DNA of 64,000 nt from Mesorhizobium sp. (GTDB lineage: Bacteria; Pseudomonadota; Alphaproteobacteria; Rhizobiales; Rhizobiaceae). The DNA lies in contig NZ_SUHQ01000015.1 of NCBI RefSeq assembly GCF_004962245.1, positions 94,610-158,609 of the forward strand. Direction: 5' to 3'. Below the pieces are notes generated by a model. That model saw only the letters and a list, made by a program, of their open reading frames with translations, had not been told where the DNA came from and did not search any database. A program made the translations under genes and the position numbers. Within the stretch, counting starts at the first letter, position 1. Every line of letters starts with the position of its first letter. Shown here in pieces: positions 8,246 to 16,188 of this stretch.

Positions 8246-9340
8246 ATGGCATCGATCGACATCCGCAACGTTCGCAAGAATTTCGGCGTCGTCTCCGTGC
8301 TTCACGGCGTCGACCTGGCGATAGAGAACGGCGAGTTCGTGGTGCTGGTGGGGCCGTCGGGCTGCGGCAAGAGCACTTTGCTTCGCATGATCGCCGGGCT
8401 CGAGGAGGTGACCGAAGGCGAGATCCGGATCGACGGCACGCGCGTCAATGAACGTGCACCCAAGGACCGCGACATCGCCATGGTGTTCCAGTCCTACGCG
8501 CTCTACCCGCACATGAACGTCGCCGAGAACATGAGTTATGGCCTGCGGATCCGGAAGGCCGCCAGCGAGACGATCGCAGCCGCTGTCGGCAACGCGGCCA
8601 GGAAGCTTGAGCTGCAGCCGCTGCTCGCACGGCGGCCGAAGGCACTGTCGGGCGGCCAGCGCCAGCGCGTGGCGATGGGCCGCGCGATCGTGCGGCAGCC
8701 CAAGGCATTCCTGTTCGACGAGCCGCTGTCCAATCTCGACGCGCGCTTGCGCGAGCAGATGCGGGCAGAGATCAAGAAGCTGCATCGTGATCTCGGCGCG
8801 ACATCGATCTATGTCACCCACGACCAGATCGAGGCGATGACTTTGGCCGACCGGATCGTCGCCATGCATGAGGGCGTGGTGCAGCAGGTCGGCAGCCCGC
8901 TGGAGCTTTACGACCGCCCGGCCAACCTGTTCGTCGCCGGCTTCATCGGATCACCGGCCATGAATTTTCTGTCGGCACGTTACGAGGTCAGCGCAGGCAC
9001 GGCCGGCGCACGACTGCCTGACGGAACGCTGATCGCGCTTTCGTCAGGTTATCAACTGGAGGAAGGCGCGGCGGTGACACTCGGCATCCGGCCGGAGCAT
9101 GTCGAGATGTCGCCGGCCTTGGAGGGCAGCCTGAGGGCGACGGTCGACCTGATCGAGCCGACCGGCTTCGGCATCATCCTGCATCTCGGCCTGCATGGCC
9201 TGCCATTCAACGTCTTCACGCTCGACCGGGCCGCGCTGACGGCCGGCCCGACGGTGACGGTGGCTTTCCCGCCGCAACATCTGCATTTGTTCGATGCGAC
9301 TGGAAAGCGCGCAGCGAGCCTCCAGCCGGGGAAGAGCTGA
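8246..9340 (+). CDS. ABC transporter ATP-binding protein, MalK/UgpC type
   Basis: 364 residues. Walker A is GPSGCGKST, the signature is LSGGQRQRVAMGRA, Walker B is FLFDEPLSNLDA and the switch histidine is in YVTHDQIEAMTLADRI. The C-terminal regulatory TOBE/MalK-type domain (GIRPEHVEMSP) is present, as in sugar and glycerol-phosphate importers. It is the last gene of the 3.1-9.3 kb operon. A complete importer (binding protein, two permeases, ATPase) is therefore encoded here. Confidence 0.93.
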   Translation: MASIDIRNVRKNFGVVSVLHGVDLAIENGEFVVLVGPSGCGKSTLLRMIAGLEEVTEGEIRIDGTRVNERAPKDRDIAMVFQSYALYPHMNVAENMSYGLRIRKAASETIAAAVGNAARKLELQPLLARRPKALSGGQRQRVAMGRAIVRQPKAFLFDEPLSNLDARLREQMRAEIKKLHRDLGATSIYVTHDQIEAMTLADRIVAMHEGVVQQVGSPLELYDRPANLFVAGFIGSPAMNFLSARYEVSAGTAGARLPDGTLIALSSGYQLEEGAAVTLGIRPEHVEMSPALEGSLRATVDLIEPTGFGIILHLGLHGLPFNVFTLDRAALTAGPTVTVAFPPQHLHLFDATGKRAASLQPGKS

Positions 9341-9367
9341 CCCTCCTTTCGGTCGCTCGGGTCATTC

Positions 9368-9409
9368 GAGCGTTTCCAAAACCGGTTCCCACCTTTGGGT
9401 CCGATGCTA
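9368..9409. repeat. Dispersed palindromic repeat, copy 2
   Basis: Inverted copy of the element at 164-204, with the shared core CCAAAACCGGTT and the block TTTGGGTCCGATGCT. It lies between the ABC operon and the next gene. The 183-nt gap otherwise shows nothing I can name. Confidence 0.7.
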
Positions 9410-9523
9410 TTGTCTATCTTGGCGCTGCCGAATTCGATAGGACATTCGCTCTCGGCCTCGACACGCTCTTTGGACGAGGTGGAAATGCGCCAGCGACGGC
9501 GCCAATGCTAGGTAGTTGAGCGC

Positions 9524-10138
9524 ATGCGCTTTCTGTTTCTTCTGATCCTGCTCGCCGGCATCGGCATCGGCGTCGTCTATCCCTGGGCGATGACCAATTT
9601 CTCAGGCCATGAGATCGGCACCTGGCGGGTCTACGAACAGGGCCGGTTCAAGCCGGTGACGGTGTCGCTGGCCGGCGGCGACGCGCCGGTGCGGGTGCTG
9701 GTCGACCTCACCACCCGGGCCGAACGCATCGTCGTTTCGCAACAGCGCACCGTGCTGACGCTGACCGCCGCCACCGGCGGCAGGACGGTGCTCGCCTCGA
9801 CGCTGCAGTTCATCCATTCCGAGAACCCGCGCCAGGTCAGCCCGCAACTGCCCGACAAGATCTTTCGCGACGAGGCAGGCCTGATCCCAACCGTCAGCCC
9901 CGGTCCCTACATCTTCACCGCCGGCCCCGGTGACGCCGAAGGCATCGAGATGCGGGCGGTGGACCTTGTCCTGCGCTCCGGCGTCGGCGAGATCGACAGC
10001 CGTGCGCAGCCGGTTGGCTTCTCGCTGATGGCGGTTGGCCTGATCGGGCTGGTGTTGGCTTTGCGTTTCGGCGGCCGGCGACCGCAAAATCCGAACTCGC
10101 AGCCGCCACCGCCGCGCTGGGGCAGGGGCTCGAATTAA
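9524..10138 (+). CDS. Membrane protein of unknown function, two predicted membrane helices
   Basis: 204 residues. One N-terminal membrane segment (FLFLILLAGIGIGVVYPWA) and one near residue 165 (LMAVGLIGLVLALRFG) flank a 140-residue domain that should be extracytoplasmic. That domain has repeated beta-type patterns (VTVSLAGGDAPVRVLVDL, RTVLTLTAATGGRTVLAS). I do not recognise a named family. It lies 3 nt before rlmJ and may be co-transcribed with it. Confidence 0.75.
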   Translation: MRFLFLLILLAGIGIGVVYPWAMTNFSGHEIGTWRVYEQGRFKPVTVSLAGGDAPVRVLVDLTTRAERIVVSQQRTVLTLTAATGGRTVLASTLQFIHSENPRQVSPQLPDKIFRDEAGLIPTVSPGPYIFTAGPGDAEGIEMRAVDLVLRSGVGEIDSRAQPVGFSLMAVGLIGLVLALRFGGRRPQNPNSQPPPPRWGRGSN

Positions 10139-10141
10139 GTC

Positions 10142-10987
10142 GTGAACTATCGCCACGCCTATCACGCCGGAAACTTCGCCGATGTCGTCAAGCATGTCGT
10201 GCTGAGCCGGCTCGTCGAATATCTGAAACAGAAGGACAAGGCGTTTCGCGTCATCGACACCCATGCCGGCATTGGCCGGTACGACCTGTCGTCGACTGAA
10301 GCGCAGAAGACAGGCGAATGGCGAGGTGGCATCGGCCGGCTGGTCGATGCCACGCTCGACCCGCCGGCGGCAGCACTTCTGGCCCCCTATCTGGAAGCCG
10401 TCCGTTCGCTCAATCCCGAAGGCGGCGTGAAAAAATATCCGGGCTCGCCGCTGATCGCGCGTCATCTCATGCGCAAGCAGGACCGGCTGTCGGCGATTGA
10501 GCTGCATCGCCAGGATGTCGCGAAGCTGAGGACGCTGTTCCAAGGCGATTTCCAGACCCGGGTGATCGAGCTTGACGGCTGGCTGGCGCTCGGCGCGCAT
10601 CTGCCACCGAAAGAAAAGCGCGGCCTCGTGCTGGTCGATCCGCCATTCGAGGAGCAGGGCGAGTTCGACCGCCTCGTCGACGGGCTGCGCAAGGCGCACA
10701 AGCGCTGGCCGGGCGGCATCTACGCGCTGTGGTATCCGGTCAAGGACCGCAAGGCGGTCGCTGCCTTCAGGAGGGCGCTGGTGCAGTCAGGCGTCCCGAA
10801 GCTGCTCGACATCGGCTTCGAGATCAGGCCGCCATCGGCCGAACCCAGCCTCGACGGCAGCGGCATGGTGGTGGTCAACCCGCCGTTCACGCTGGAGGGC
10901 GAGTTGCGGACGCTGCTGCCGGCCCTGCACAAACTGCTTGTCGCTGAAAAACCGTCGCACTGGACGCTGGAGTGGCTGGCGGCATAG
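10142..10987 (+). CDS. rlmJ: 23S rRNA (adenine-2030-N6)-methyltransferase
   Basis: 281 residues starting at GTG 10142. The start MNYRHAYHAGNFADVVKHVVL is the RlmJ hallmark, shown here as MNYRHAYHAGNFADV. The SAM-binding region is DTHAGIGRYDL, and the N6-adenine methyltransferase motif is VDPPFE. It methylates A2030 of 23S rRNA during ribosome assembly. Its length matches the family. It follows the unknown membrane protein gene by 3 nt. Confidence 0.93.
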   Translation: MNYRHAYHAGNFADVVKHVVLSRLVEYLKQKDKAFRVIDTHAGIGRYDLSSTEAQKTGEWRGGIGRLVDATLDPPAAALLAPYLEAVRSLNPEGGVKKYPGSPLIARHLMRKQDRLSAIELHRQDVAKLRTLFQGDFQTRVIELDGWLALGAHLPPKEKRGLVLVDPPFEEQGEFDRLVDGLRKAHKRWPGGIYALWYPVKDRKAVAAFRRALVQSGVPKLLDIGFEIRPPSAEPSLDGSGMVVVNPPFTLEGELRTLLPALHKLLVAEKPSHWTLEWLAA

Positions 10988-11116
10988 GGGGCGCAGGTGT
11001 TCACGCGCCTGCCTTGGTTGAAGCAATTTCAAACTAAGAAACCATCGTCTCTACAACCGCTTGACCGCGCGCAAGCGAATCCGCACAGTGCGCGCAATCG
11101 ACCATAAGAGGCTGCC

Positions 11117-11569
11117 ATGACTCGCTTCGCCCAATCCGCCCTTGCCGCACTGATCGCCCTTTGCACGCCGCTCGGCACATCCCTCGCTGTCACCCAGACA
11201 GCAAAGGCGGCCGACCTTGCCGTCTATTCCGACGAAGACAGCGGCGTTTGCGGCGAGGCCTGGGTGCTGAATAAGATCACCAGCCGCTTCTCGTATCAGG
11301 TGCGCCATGTGCCGAATCTGCCCGATGTCGAGATCACCGATTTCCAGCGCATCCACCAGCACCGCTATTTACCGGCCAACGACACCTGGCCGATCGGCCG
11401 CCGTTATTGCGGCGCCACCGTCAGCCTGTCCGACGGCCACGCCCGCACCATCTGGTATCTGATCGAGGAGGGGCAGGGCTTTGCCTCGATCGGCGACAAT
11501 GTCGAATTCTGCGTCTCGGGCTTCGACCGTTGGATGGTCTATAACGGCCGCTGCCGCGTCCTGCGCTAG
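11117..11569 (+). CDS. Secreted small protein of unknown function with four cysteines
   Basis: 150 residues with a signal peptide of about 30 residues ending near TAKAADL. The mature part holds four cysteines (GVCGEAW, RYCGATV, EFCVSGF, GRCRVLR), probably two disulfides in the periplasm. It contains the conserved-looking stretch RHVPNLPDVEITDFQRIHQHRY in parts (RHVPNLPDVEI, DFQRIHQHRY). I recognise no enzymatic motif. It stands alone between rlmJ and a minus-strand regulator. Confidence 0.8.
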   Translation: MTRFAQSALAALIALCTPLGTSLAVTQTAKAADLAVYSDEDSGVCGEAWVLNKITSRFSYQVRHVPNLPDVEITDFQRIHQHRYLPANDTWPIGRRYCGATVSLSDGHARTIWYLIEEGQGFASIGDNVEFCVSGFDRWMVYNGRCRVLR

Positions 11570-11624
11570 AGACGGGTTACAAGCAGGCGCCGGCTGGGTA
11601 GATGGTTGAGGTTCGCGCTCCATG

Positions 11625-11685
11625 CCGCCCCCCTTTCGTCCTGCCGGACATCTCCCCCGCACGTCCGGCAGGACAGAGGGGGCGC
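11625..11685. repeat. Long intergenic palindrome
   Basis: Perfect 12-bp arms GTCCTGCCGGAC (11638-11649) and GTCCGGCAGGAC (11663-11674) around a 13-nt C-rich loop, with outer C-rich and G-rich flanks that extend the pairing. It lies between convergent genes and could act as a terminator. Its sequence resembles intergenic palindromes repeated in rhizobial genomes. Confidence 0.65.
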
Positions 11686-11734
11686 TGTCCTGCTGCCATG
11701 TCGCAAACTCGCGATCCCAAGCTCTCAGCGAGCT

Positions 11735-12397
11735 TCACGCCGTTTTGACGCCGGACAGGTAGGCGCAGATCAGTTCGACCAGTTGCTTTTGCAACTCTGG
11801 TGCATCCAGCATGCCCCTTCGCGCCGCATTGTGGATCACCCCCTCGACCGCCGATGATAGCACGCGCGCTACGGTCTCTGTGTCGGCGCTCTTTCTCGGC
11901 TTGCGGTAAGCGGCGACTGCGGTCGCATAGTGATTGAGGTATTGCGCCTGGAAGGAGGCATGGGCGGCGCGCGAGCCGCGATCGCTCGGCGCCTCGTCCA
12001 GCAGCACCTGGTGCAGCGTCGGGTGAATGCTGTGCGCCGCAATCATGCCGCGCACCAGATCCTGCGCGAATTTCCTGAGGGGCTTTCCGTCTGCTGCCGA
12101 GTCGCGAATGACCGACAGCACATGATCGAAATGGCGGCGCCGGATGGCTTCGAGCAGGGAAAGTTTGTCGGGAAAATACTGGTAGAGCGAGCCGATGCTC
12201 ACGCCTGCCGTCTCTGCCACCTTGTTGGTGGTGAAGCCGGCCCAGCCCAGCCCGCTCAGAACATGAGCTCCCGCCTCGATGATCGCCTCGACGGTCGCCC
12301 TGGAACGCGCCTGGCGCGGTTGTTTGCGCATGCGCTGACGCGGCTTTGCAATGCGAGTAGACACGTCTGCTTCATCCCGTGAAAATGTAAACAACAT
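11735..12397 (-). CDS. TetR/AcrR family transcriptional regulator
   Basis: 220 residues from ATG 12397. The N-terminal helix-turn-helix region is RATVEAIIEAGAHVLSGLG, then TTNKVAETAGVSIGSLYQYFPDK in the typical TetR form (given here as TTNKVAETAGVSIGSLYQYF). The C-terminal part is all-helical with no assignable ligand. It is divergent from a DinB protein gene, with a dyad operator candidate overlapping its own start, so it probably represses itself and that neighbour. An upstream extension to 12547 exists in frame but would read through the operator. Confidence 0.88.
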   Translation of the reverse strand: MLFTFSRDEADVSTRIAKPRQRMRKQPRQARSRATVEAIIEAGAHVLSGLGWAGFTTNKVAETAGVSIGSLYQYFPDKLSLLEAIRRRHFDHVLSVIRDSAADGKPLRKFAQDLVRGMIAAHSIHPTLHQVLLDEAPSDRGSRAAHASFQAQYLNHYATAVAAYRKPRKSADTETVARVLSSAVEGVIHNAARRGMLDAPELQKQLVELICAYLSGVKTA

Positions 12398-12407
12398 ACT
12401 CACATTT
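12383..12407. promoter_or_regulatory. Dyad operator candidate for the TetR regulator
   Basis: Arms AAATGT (12383-12388) and ACATTT (12402-12407) bracket a 13-nt core in which some further positions are symmetric. It overlaps the regulator's start codon and lies 20 nt before the divergent DinB gene, the expected place for a repressor site shared by both genes. Confidence 0.5.
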
Positions 12408-12426
12408 CCGGAAAAGGACACCGACC

Positions 12427-12957
12427 ATGAGCACGCTCGCCTTGCTTCGCAGCCTCTTTGCCTATCAGGCATGGGCCAATGACGAATTGCTGGAGAAGCT
12501 TGCGAGCCTCGACGCCCGCGTACACGACAAGGAACGGCACGCCGCAATGCGGCTCATCAATCACTGCCATGTGGTGTCGCGGATATTCTCGGCGCACCTG
12601 CTTGGCGCAAGTCACGGCTACTGCGCCGACAACACTGATGAGACGCCGGCGCTCGGCGAATTGCGCGCGGCGGTCACGGCGACCGATCGCTGGTATCTCG
12701 ACTATCTGGAAACCGTTTCGTCGCAACAGCTTTCAGAGCCCGTCGCATTCGTGTTCACCGATGGGGATAAGGCATTGATGTCACGACAGGAAATGTTGAC
12801 CCACGTCGTTCTGCACGGGGGCTACCATCGCGGTGAAGTCGGGCGCATCCTGGCGCAGATTTCCATCACCCCGCCATGGGATACTTTCGCCGTCCATCTC
12901 CATCGGGCCGAGCCTTCTCGCCGGCTGCAGATGAGGCACGAGCCGCTCAGAGCCTGA
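12427..12957 (+). CDS. DinB-family four-helix protein, first copy
   Basis: 176 residues. It has the start pattern FAYQAWANDELL. The three metal-binding histidines of the DinB/YfiT fold are visible: H46 (or H48) in NHCHVV and H130 and H134 in LHGGYHRGEV. These proteins are usually metal-dependent thiol transferases or of unknown function. Divergent to the TetR regulator and probably controlled by it. A second DinB protein is at 26973-27485. Confidence 0.88.
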   Translation: MSTLALLRSLFAYQAWANDELLEKLASLDARVHDKERHAAMRLINHCHVVSRIFSAHLLGASHGYCADNTDETPALGELRAAVTATDRWYLDYLETVSSQQLSEPVAFVFTDGDKALMSRQEMLTHVVLHGGYHRGEVGRILAQISITPPWDTFAVHLHRAEPSRRLQMRHEPLRA

Positions 12958-13452
12958 CCGCCCGAGGGCTTTTCGATTCGCGATACCGGCTCGACCGGAT
13001 CTGTCGAGGCGTCACCCTGTCTTCATAAATGCGAGCTATCAGCTCACGTTCGTCGCGTTGTGCAAGATGTGCAGCGGCGCGCTCATTCGGTTGCTTTCGC
13101 CTTCGACTGTAGTTCATTGCGCTGAGCAAGATGAACTGAGCGACGCCTTAGCTCTTGATGATCTTCGCGACGAGCATTGGGCGTTGAAGCGCAAAGCCGC
13201 TCGAAAAAGCCCTAAGCTTGACGAGAACACCGGCCGAGATAGAGTGCGCAGAATTCTCGTGTCAGAACTTTGCCGCGAGGAGCGAAGATTCGCAGCCGGT
13301 TTTCGCGGCGGCAGCATGGTCGCGCGATCGCCGTAACCAAAACTTAAACTGCAAAATTCATGCTAATGCTTCGCTGGCTAGACAGTCGCGAGTCAGATAT
13401 GCATTGCACGCCGGGCCACTAACGGCCGTCGGCACAACGGAAGGGGCATGAT
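12958..13452. other. Intergenic stretch, 495 nt
   Basis: No gene I can support. Short frames on both strands lack a family pattern. The last 60 nt before the H1-like gene probably hold its promoter, with a GGAAGGGG ribosome binding site just before ATG 13453. Confidence 0.55.
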
Positions 13453-13992
13453 ATGGCTAAACAGTCATCCAAAGCGCCGGCATCCAAGTCACCGGCAAAG
13501 AAGGCACCGGCAAAGAAAGCACCACCAAAAGCAGCGGCGGCTAAGGTCGCAACTGCCATGAAGAAAGCAGCACCTGCCGCCAAGCCCAAGGCCGCCGCGG
13601 CCAAGGGAAAAGCAGCGGCGGCAAAAGTGACAACCGCTGTGAAGAAAGTAGCATCTGCTGCCAAGCCGAAGGCCGCCGCGGCCAAGGCAAAAGCGCCGGC
13701 CAAGAAGCCGGCCGCGAAAGCCGCGGCAAAACCGGCAGTGAAGAAAGCGGCACCCGCCAAGGCCAAGGCGGCACCTGCCAAGGCTGCGCCCGCCAAGGCG
13801 AAGGCAGCACCTGCCAAGAAGCCGGCTGCAAAGGCCGTGGCGAAGCCGGCAGCGAAGAAAGCAGCACCTGCCAAGGCCAAAGCCGCACCGGCAGCGAAGG
13901 CGGCGGCAGCGAAGTCTTCGGCAGCAGTGAAGAAAGCAGCGCCGGCGGCCAAGCCGAAGGCAGCGCCCGCAAAGCCGAAGGCCAAGAAGTAA
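13453..13992 (+). CDS. Histone H1-like Lys/Ala/Pro-rich protein
   Basis: 179 residues made almost entirely of Ala, Lys and Pro in repeated AAPAKAKAAPAKK-like units; no hydrophobic core, no cysteines, strongly basic. It resembles the C-terminal tail of eukaryotic H1 and bacterial AlgP/Hc1-like proteins, which bind DNA without sequence preference and change nucleoid compaction. It is a stand-alone gene. The internal repeats make the copy number prone to slippage, so length may vary between strains. The long minus-strand frame opposite it is a composition shadow. Confidence 0.85.
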   Translation: MAKQSSKAPASKSPAKKAPAKKAPPKAAAAKVATAMKKAAPAAKPKAAAAKGKAAAAKVTTAVKKVASAAKPKAAAAKAKAPAKKPAAKAAAKPAVKKAAPAKAKAAPAKAAPAKAKAAPAKKPAAKAVAKPAAKKAAPAKAKAAPAAKAAAAKSSAAVKKAAPAAKPKAAPAKPKAKK

Positions 13993-14440
13993 TCGCGTCT
14001 CGTCGCTCGCGGAGGACAGTGCCGAAGACGGTTGAGGGAGTGTGCCTCACTCACAGGGTCGGTGCTCGGGCAAGAACAGAGGCGGGAGGGAAGACAGCTT
14101 TTCGCAGCTCCCAGGACTTCGCCGCCACGGCGAAGTCCGGTGGGGCATTTGTCTGTGCCTGGAAGGAAACCCTCGGTGAAACGCCGGAATTGATCAGGTT
14201 GGGATCTGTCCGACCTGTTCGGATTCTCATGCGGCTGCAGCTGCCGTACACCGCTCATTTGCCTCAAGATCGCGGAGGAAACGGTCGTTCTCCGTGGCGC
14301 CTGGTTTTCCCGCTTGTGGCTGTTGATCATGCTGGCATGCCCAGTCAACAGTGCCGCGCGTCAAGGATCAGAGTGCTGCAACGTCCTTTGTGCGTCCAAG
14401 TGGACGCGCGGCGCTGCAGTCGGCAAACAGGAACCCGATC
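13993..14440. other. Intergenic stretch, 448 nt
   Basis: No supported gene; a plus-strand frame from 14019 overlaps the GST start out of frame and has no family features. A dispersed repeat lies at 14374-14419, just before the GST-like gene. Confidence 0.55.
14374..14419. repeat. Dispersed repeat with GCGTCC/GGACGC palindrome
   Basis: Contains TTTGTGCGTCC, a 4-nt spacer, then GGACGCGCGGCGCT. It is the inverted relative of the first half of the composite element at 26809-26930, sharing the TTTGTGCGTCC block and the spacer-separated GGACGC arm. Confidence 0.65.
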
Positions 14441-15037
14441 ATGCCCAGACTGCTCTACGCTTCCACGTCCCCATACAGCTCCAAGGTGCGCATGGCCGCG
14501 CTTTATGCCGGCATCGCCGTCGATCTCGTGCCGGTAAAAACCGAAGACAAGCCGGCCGAGCTGATCGGGGCCAATCCGCTCGGCAAGATCCCGGTTCTGG
14601 TGCTCGACGACGGCCGTTCGATCCACGACAGCCGCGCCATTACCCAGCATCTCAACCGCATGTCGAAGAACGCGCTGTTTCCGCGCAACCCCGACAAGCG
14701 CCTCGAGGCCGAAGTGCTGGAGGCGCTGGCCGACGGCATCTGCGACTGCGCGCTGTCGATGGTCTATGAGCGGCGCACACGCCCTGAAGACATGGTCTAC
14801 CAGCCGTGGCTCGACCGCCAGTGGGCGAAGATCACCGGTGCGCTCGATCTGCTCAACGCCAATCCGCCAAAACTGCCGAAGAAGATCACCGCCGGCCAGC
14901 TGGCGCTGCGCGCCTGCCTTGGCTATCTCTCACTGCGCTTTGCCGGAAAATGGGAAAAGGGTCGCAGCCGCCTGGTCCGCTGGGCAGCGCGCTTCGACGA
15001 GAAGTTTCCGGAACTGAAATCCTGCGTTCCGGCGTGA
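14441..15037 (+). CDS. Glutathione S-transferase family protein
   Basis: 198 residues from ATG 14441, chosen because MPRLLYASTSPYSSKVRMAA is the canonical thioredoxin-fold start and an in-frame extension to 14351 crosses a repeat. The N-terminal domain has the cis-proline and glutathione-binding stretch NPLGKIPVLVLDDGRSIHDSRAI (seen here as GKIPVLVLDDG and IHDSRAI). The C-terminal domain is helical. Likely a cytosolic glutathione-conjugating or thiol-reducing enzyme of unknown substrate. Confidence 0.88.
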   Translation: MPRLLYASTSPYSSKVRMAALYAGIAVDLVPVKTEDKPAELIGANPLGKIPVLVLDDGRSIHDSRAITQHLNRMSKNALFPRNPDKRLEAEVLEALADGICDCALSMVYERRTRPEDMVYQPWLDRQWAKITGALDLLNANPPKLPKKITAGQLALRACLGYLSLRFAGKWEKGRSRLVRWAARFDEKFPELKSCVPA

Positions 15038-15074
15038 GCTGGTTGACGCAGCCAGCCCCGAGAAGGGATCGCAA

Positions 15075-15103
15075 AAAAAGCCGGGCGCGAGGCCCGGCTT
15101 TTT
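15075..15103. terminator. Bidirectional intrinsic terminator
   Basis: A 12-bp stem from 15075-15086 to 15092-15103 with a 5-nt loop; it begins with an A run and ends with a T run (AAAAAGCCGGGC ... GCCCGGCTTTTT). It sits between the convergent GST-like and porin genes and would end transcription from both sides. Confidence 0.9.
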
Positions 15104-15123
15104 CGTGTCGTGGCTTGGACGAT

Positions 15124-15780
15124 CTAGAACTTCATACCGACGCCGAAGGTGACGCGGTTGTCGGTGGACTTGACTTTGCCAACATCGCCGAAGTCCTTGT
15201 CGCCGAAGTCGGTGTAGCGGTATTCGACACGGCCGAACACATTGTCGGTGATCTTGATGTCGGTGCCGACGCCGGCCGTCCAGCCGAGCATGGTGTTGTC
15301 GTCGTTGACACCAGTGTTGTGGTTTTCAATCTTCTGGTTCTTCAGCGCGCCACCGGCGGTGCCGTAGAGCAGGATCTCCGGGGTGACGGCGTAGCCGAGG
15401 CGGGCACGCAGCGAGCCTTCGACGCCGCCCTTGGCCTCGATGCCGAGATCGTCACCTTCGATGCCGCTATAGCCGATATCGGCTTCAGCACCGTAGACGA
15501 AGTTCTCCTGCTGCCACTGATAGCCGCCGAAGACGCCGCCGACGAATCCATCGGTGCCGACGTCTACGCCGACATCCTCGGCATCGGCATGGCCGCTGAA
15601 GCCGTAGCCGACGCTCACACCGGCATAGGGACCGGCCCAGGACGCGACCGGAAGTTCGGCGATCGGGGCAGGTGCCGGTGGCTCTTCCTGGATCACGTCA
15701 GCAGCATAGGCGGTTCCGCCGAGGGCGAAGAGCCCGAACGCCACCGCCAGCGGTCGCGCAAATTTAAGATTGGCTTGCAT
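15124..15780 (-). CDS. Outer membrane beta-barrel protein of the Omp25/RopB type
   Basis: 218 residues with a signal peptide ending AYA before ADVIQEEPPAPAP. The mature protein has the Pro-rich linker and WAGPYAGVSVGYGF strand typical of Omp25/Omp31 proteins, alternating beta-strand patterns, VFGRVEYRYTDFG and a C-terminal phenylalanine (TFGVGMKF) recognised by the BAM machinery. It is a small eight-stranded barrel in the outer membrane, usually abundant and structural. Monocistronic with a good downstream terminator. Confidence 0.93.
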   Translation of the reverse strand: MQANLKFARPLAVAFGLFALGGTAYAADVIQEEPPAPAPIAELPVASWAGPYAGVSVGYGFSGHADAEDVGVDVGTDGFVGGVFGGYQWQQENFVYGAEADIGYSGIEGDDLGIEAKGGVEGSLRARLGYAVTPEILLYGTAGGALKNQKIENHNTGVNDDNTMLGWTAGVGTDIKITDNVFGRVEYRYTDFGDKDFGDVGKVKSTDNRVTFGVGMKF

Positions 15781-16188
15781 TGTTCTTTACTCCTTAAGCC
15801 ACAGGCACAGGCTTGCTTTTTACAAGCACCCTCAACCCGCCGGGGGGATAAACGGGTCTGGCGCTCAACGGTTCCAAATGTCGTGTCAAAATGCGGCTGA
15901 AGCGAACCTGAACTTGGGTCATTCCCTGGCGCGAATGAGGCCGAACCTTGACGTTGCATCTGCGCAACAGATGGTGTCAGGAGGCTTTGCCACGCCGCGC
16001 TGAACACCGCTTGGAGCATGGGGTCCAGCGCCCTATATTGCGGTCTGGCAGGCCGAGTCCCGGCCAGAGTCGAAAGACCGATCCGGCCGCTTTGCCACAA
16101 TGCTGCCCAACGTGCGAACGGCATTTAACGCTTGGCCGGCCATATTTTGCCGGCGGGCTGAAATCGAGGCCCATTGAGGATTGACAGG
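15781..16188. other. Intergenic stretch, 408 nt
   Basis: Divergent region between the porin gene and the SDR gene. It should hold the porin promoter and leader. I see no convincing gene or RNA; a GC-rich inverted CCCGCC/GGGGGG segment near 15837-15850 is too weak to call. Confidence 0.55.

Noticed and set aside
6472..8277. Minus-strand frame of about 600 codons opposite two permease genes
   Set aside because: The plus strand encodes two permeases with conserved loops; the minus frame is rich in Gln, Arg and His with no motif.
13419..14348. Ala/Phe/Gly-rich minus-strand frame opposite the histone-like gene
   Set aside because: It is the mirror of the Lys/Ala repeats. The plus-strand product has a recognisable H1-like pattern and a good ribosome binding site.
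15693..16124. Minus-strand frame before the porin gene
   Set aside because: It overlaps the porin signal-peptide region in another frame and has no recognisable features.
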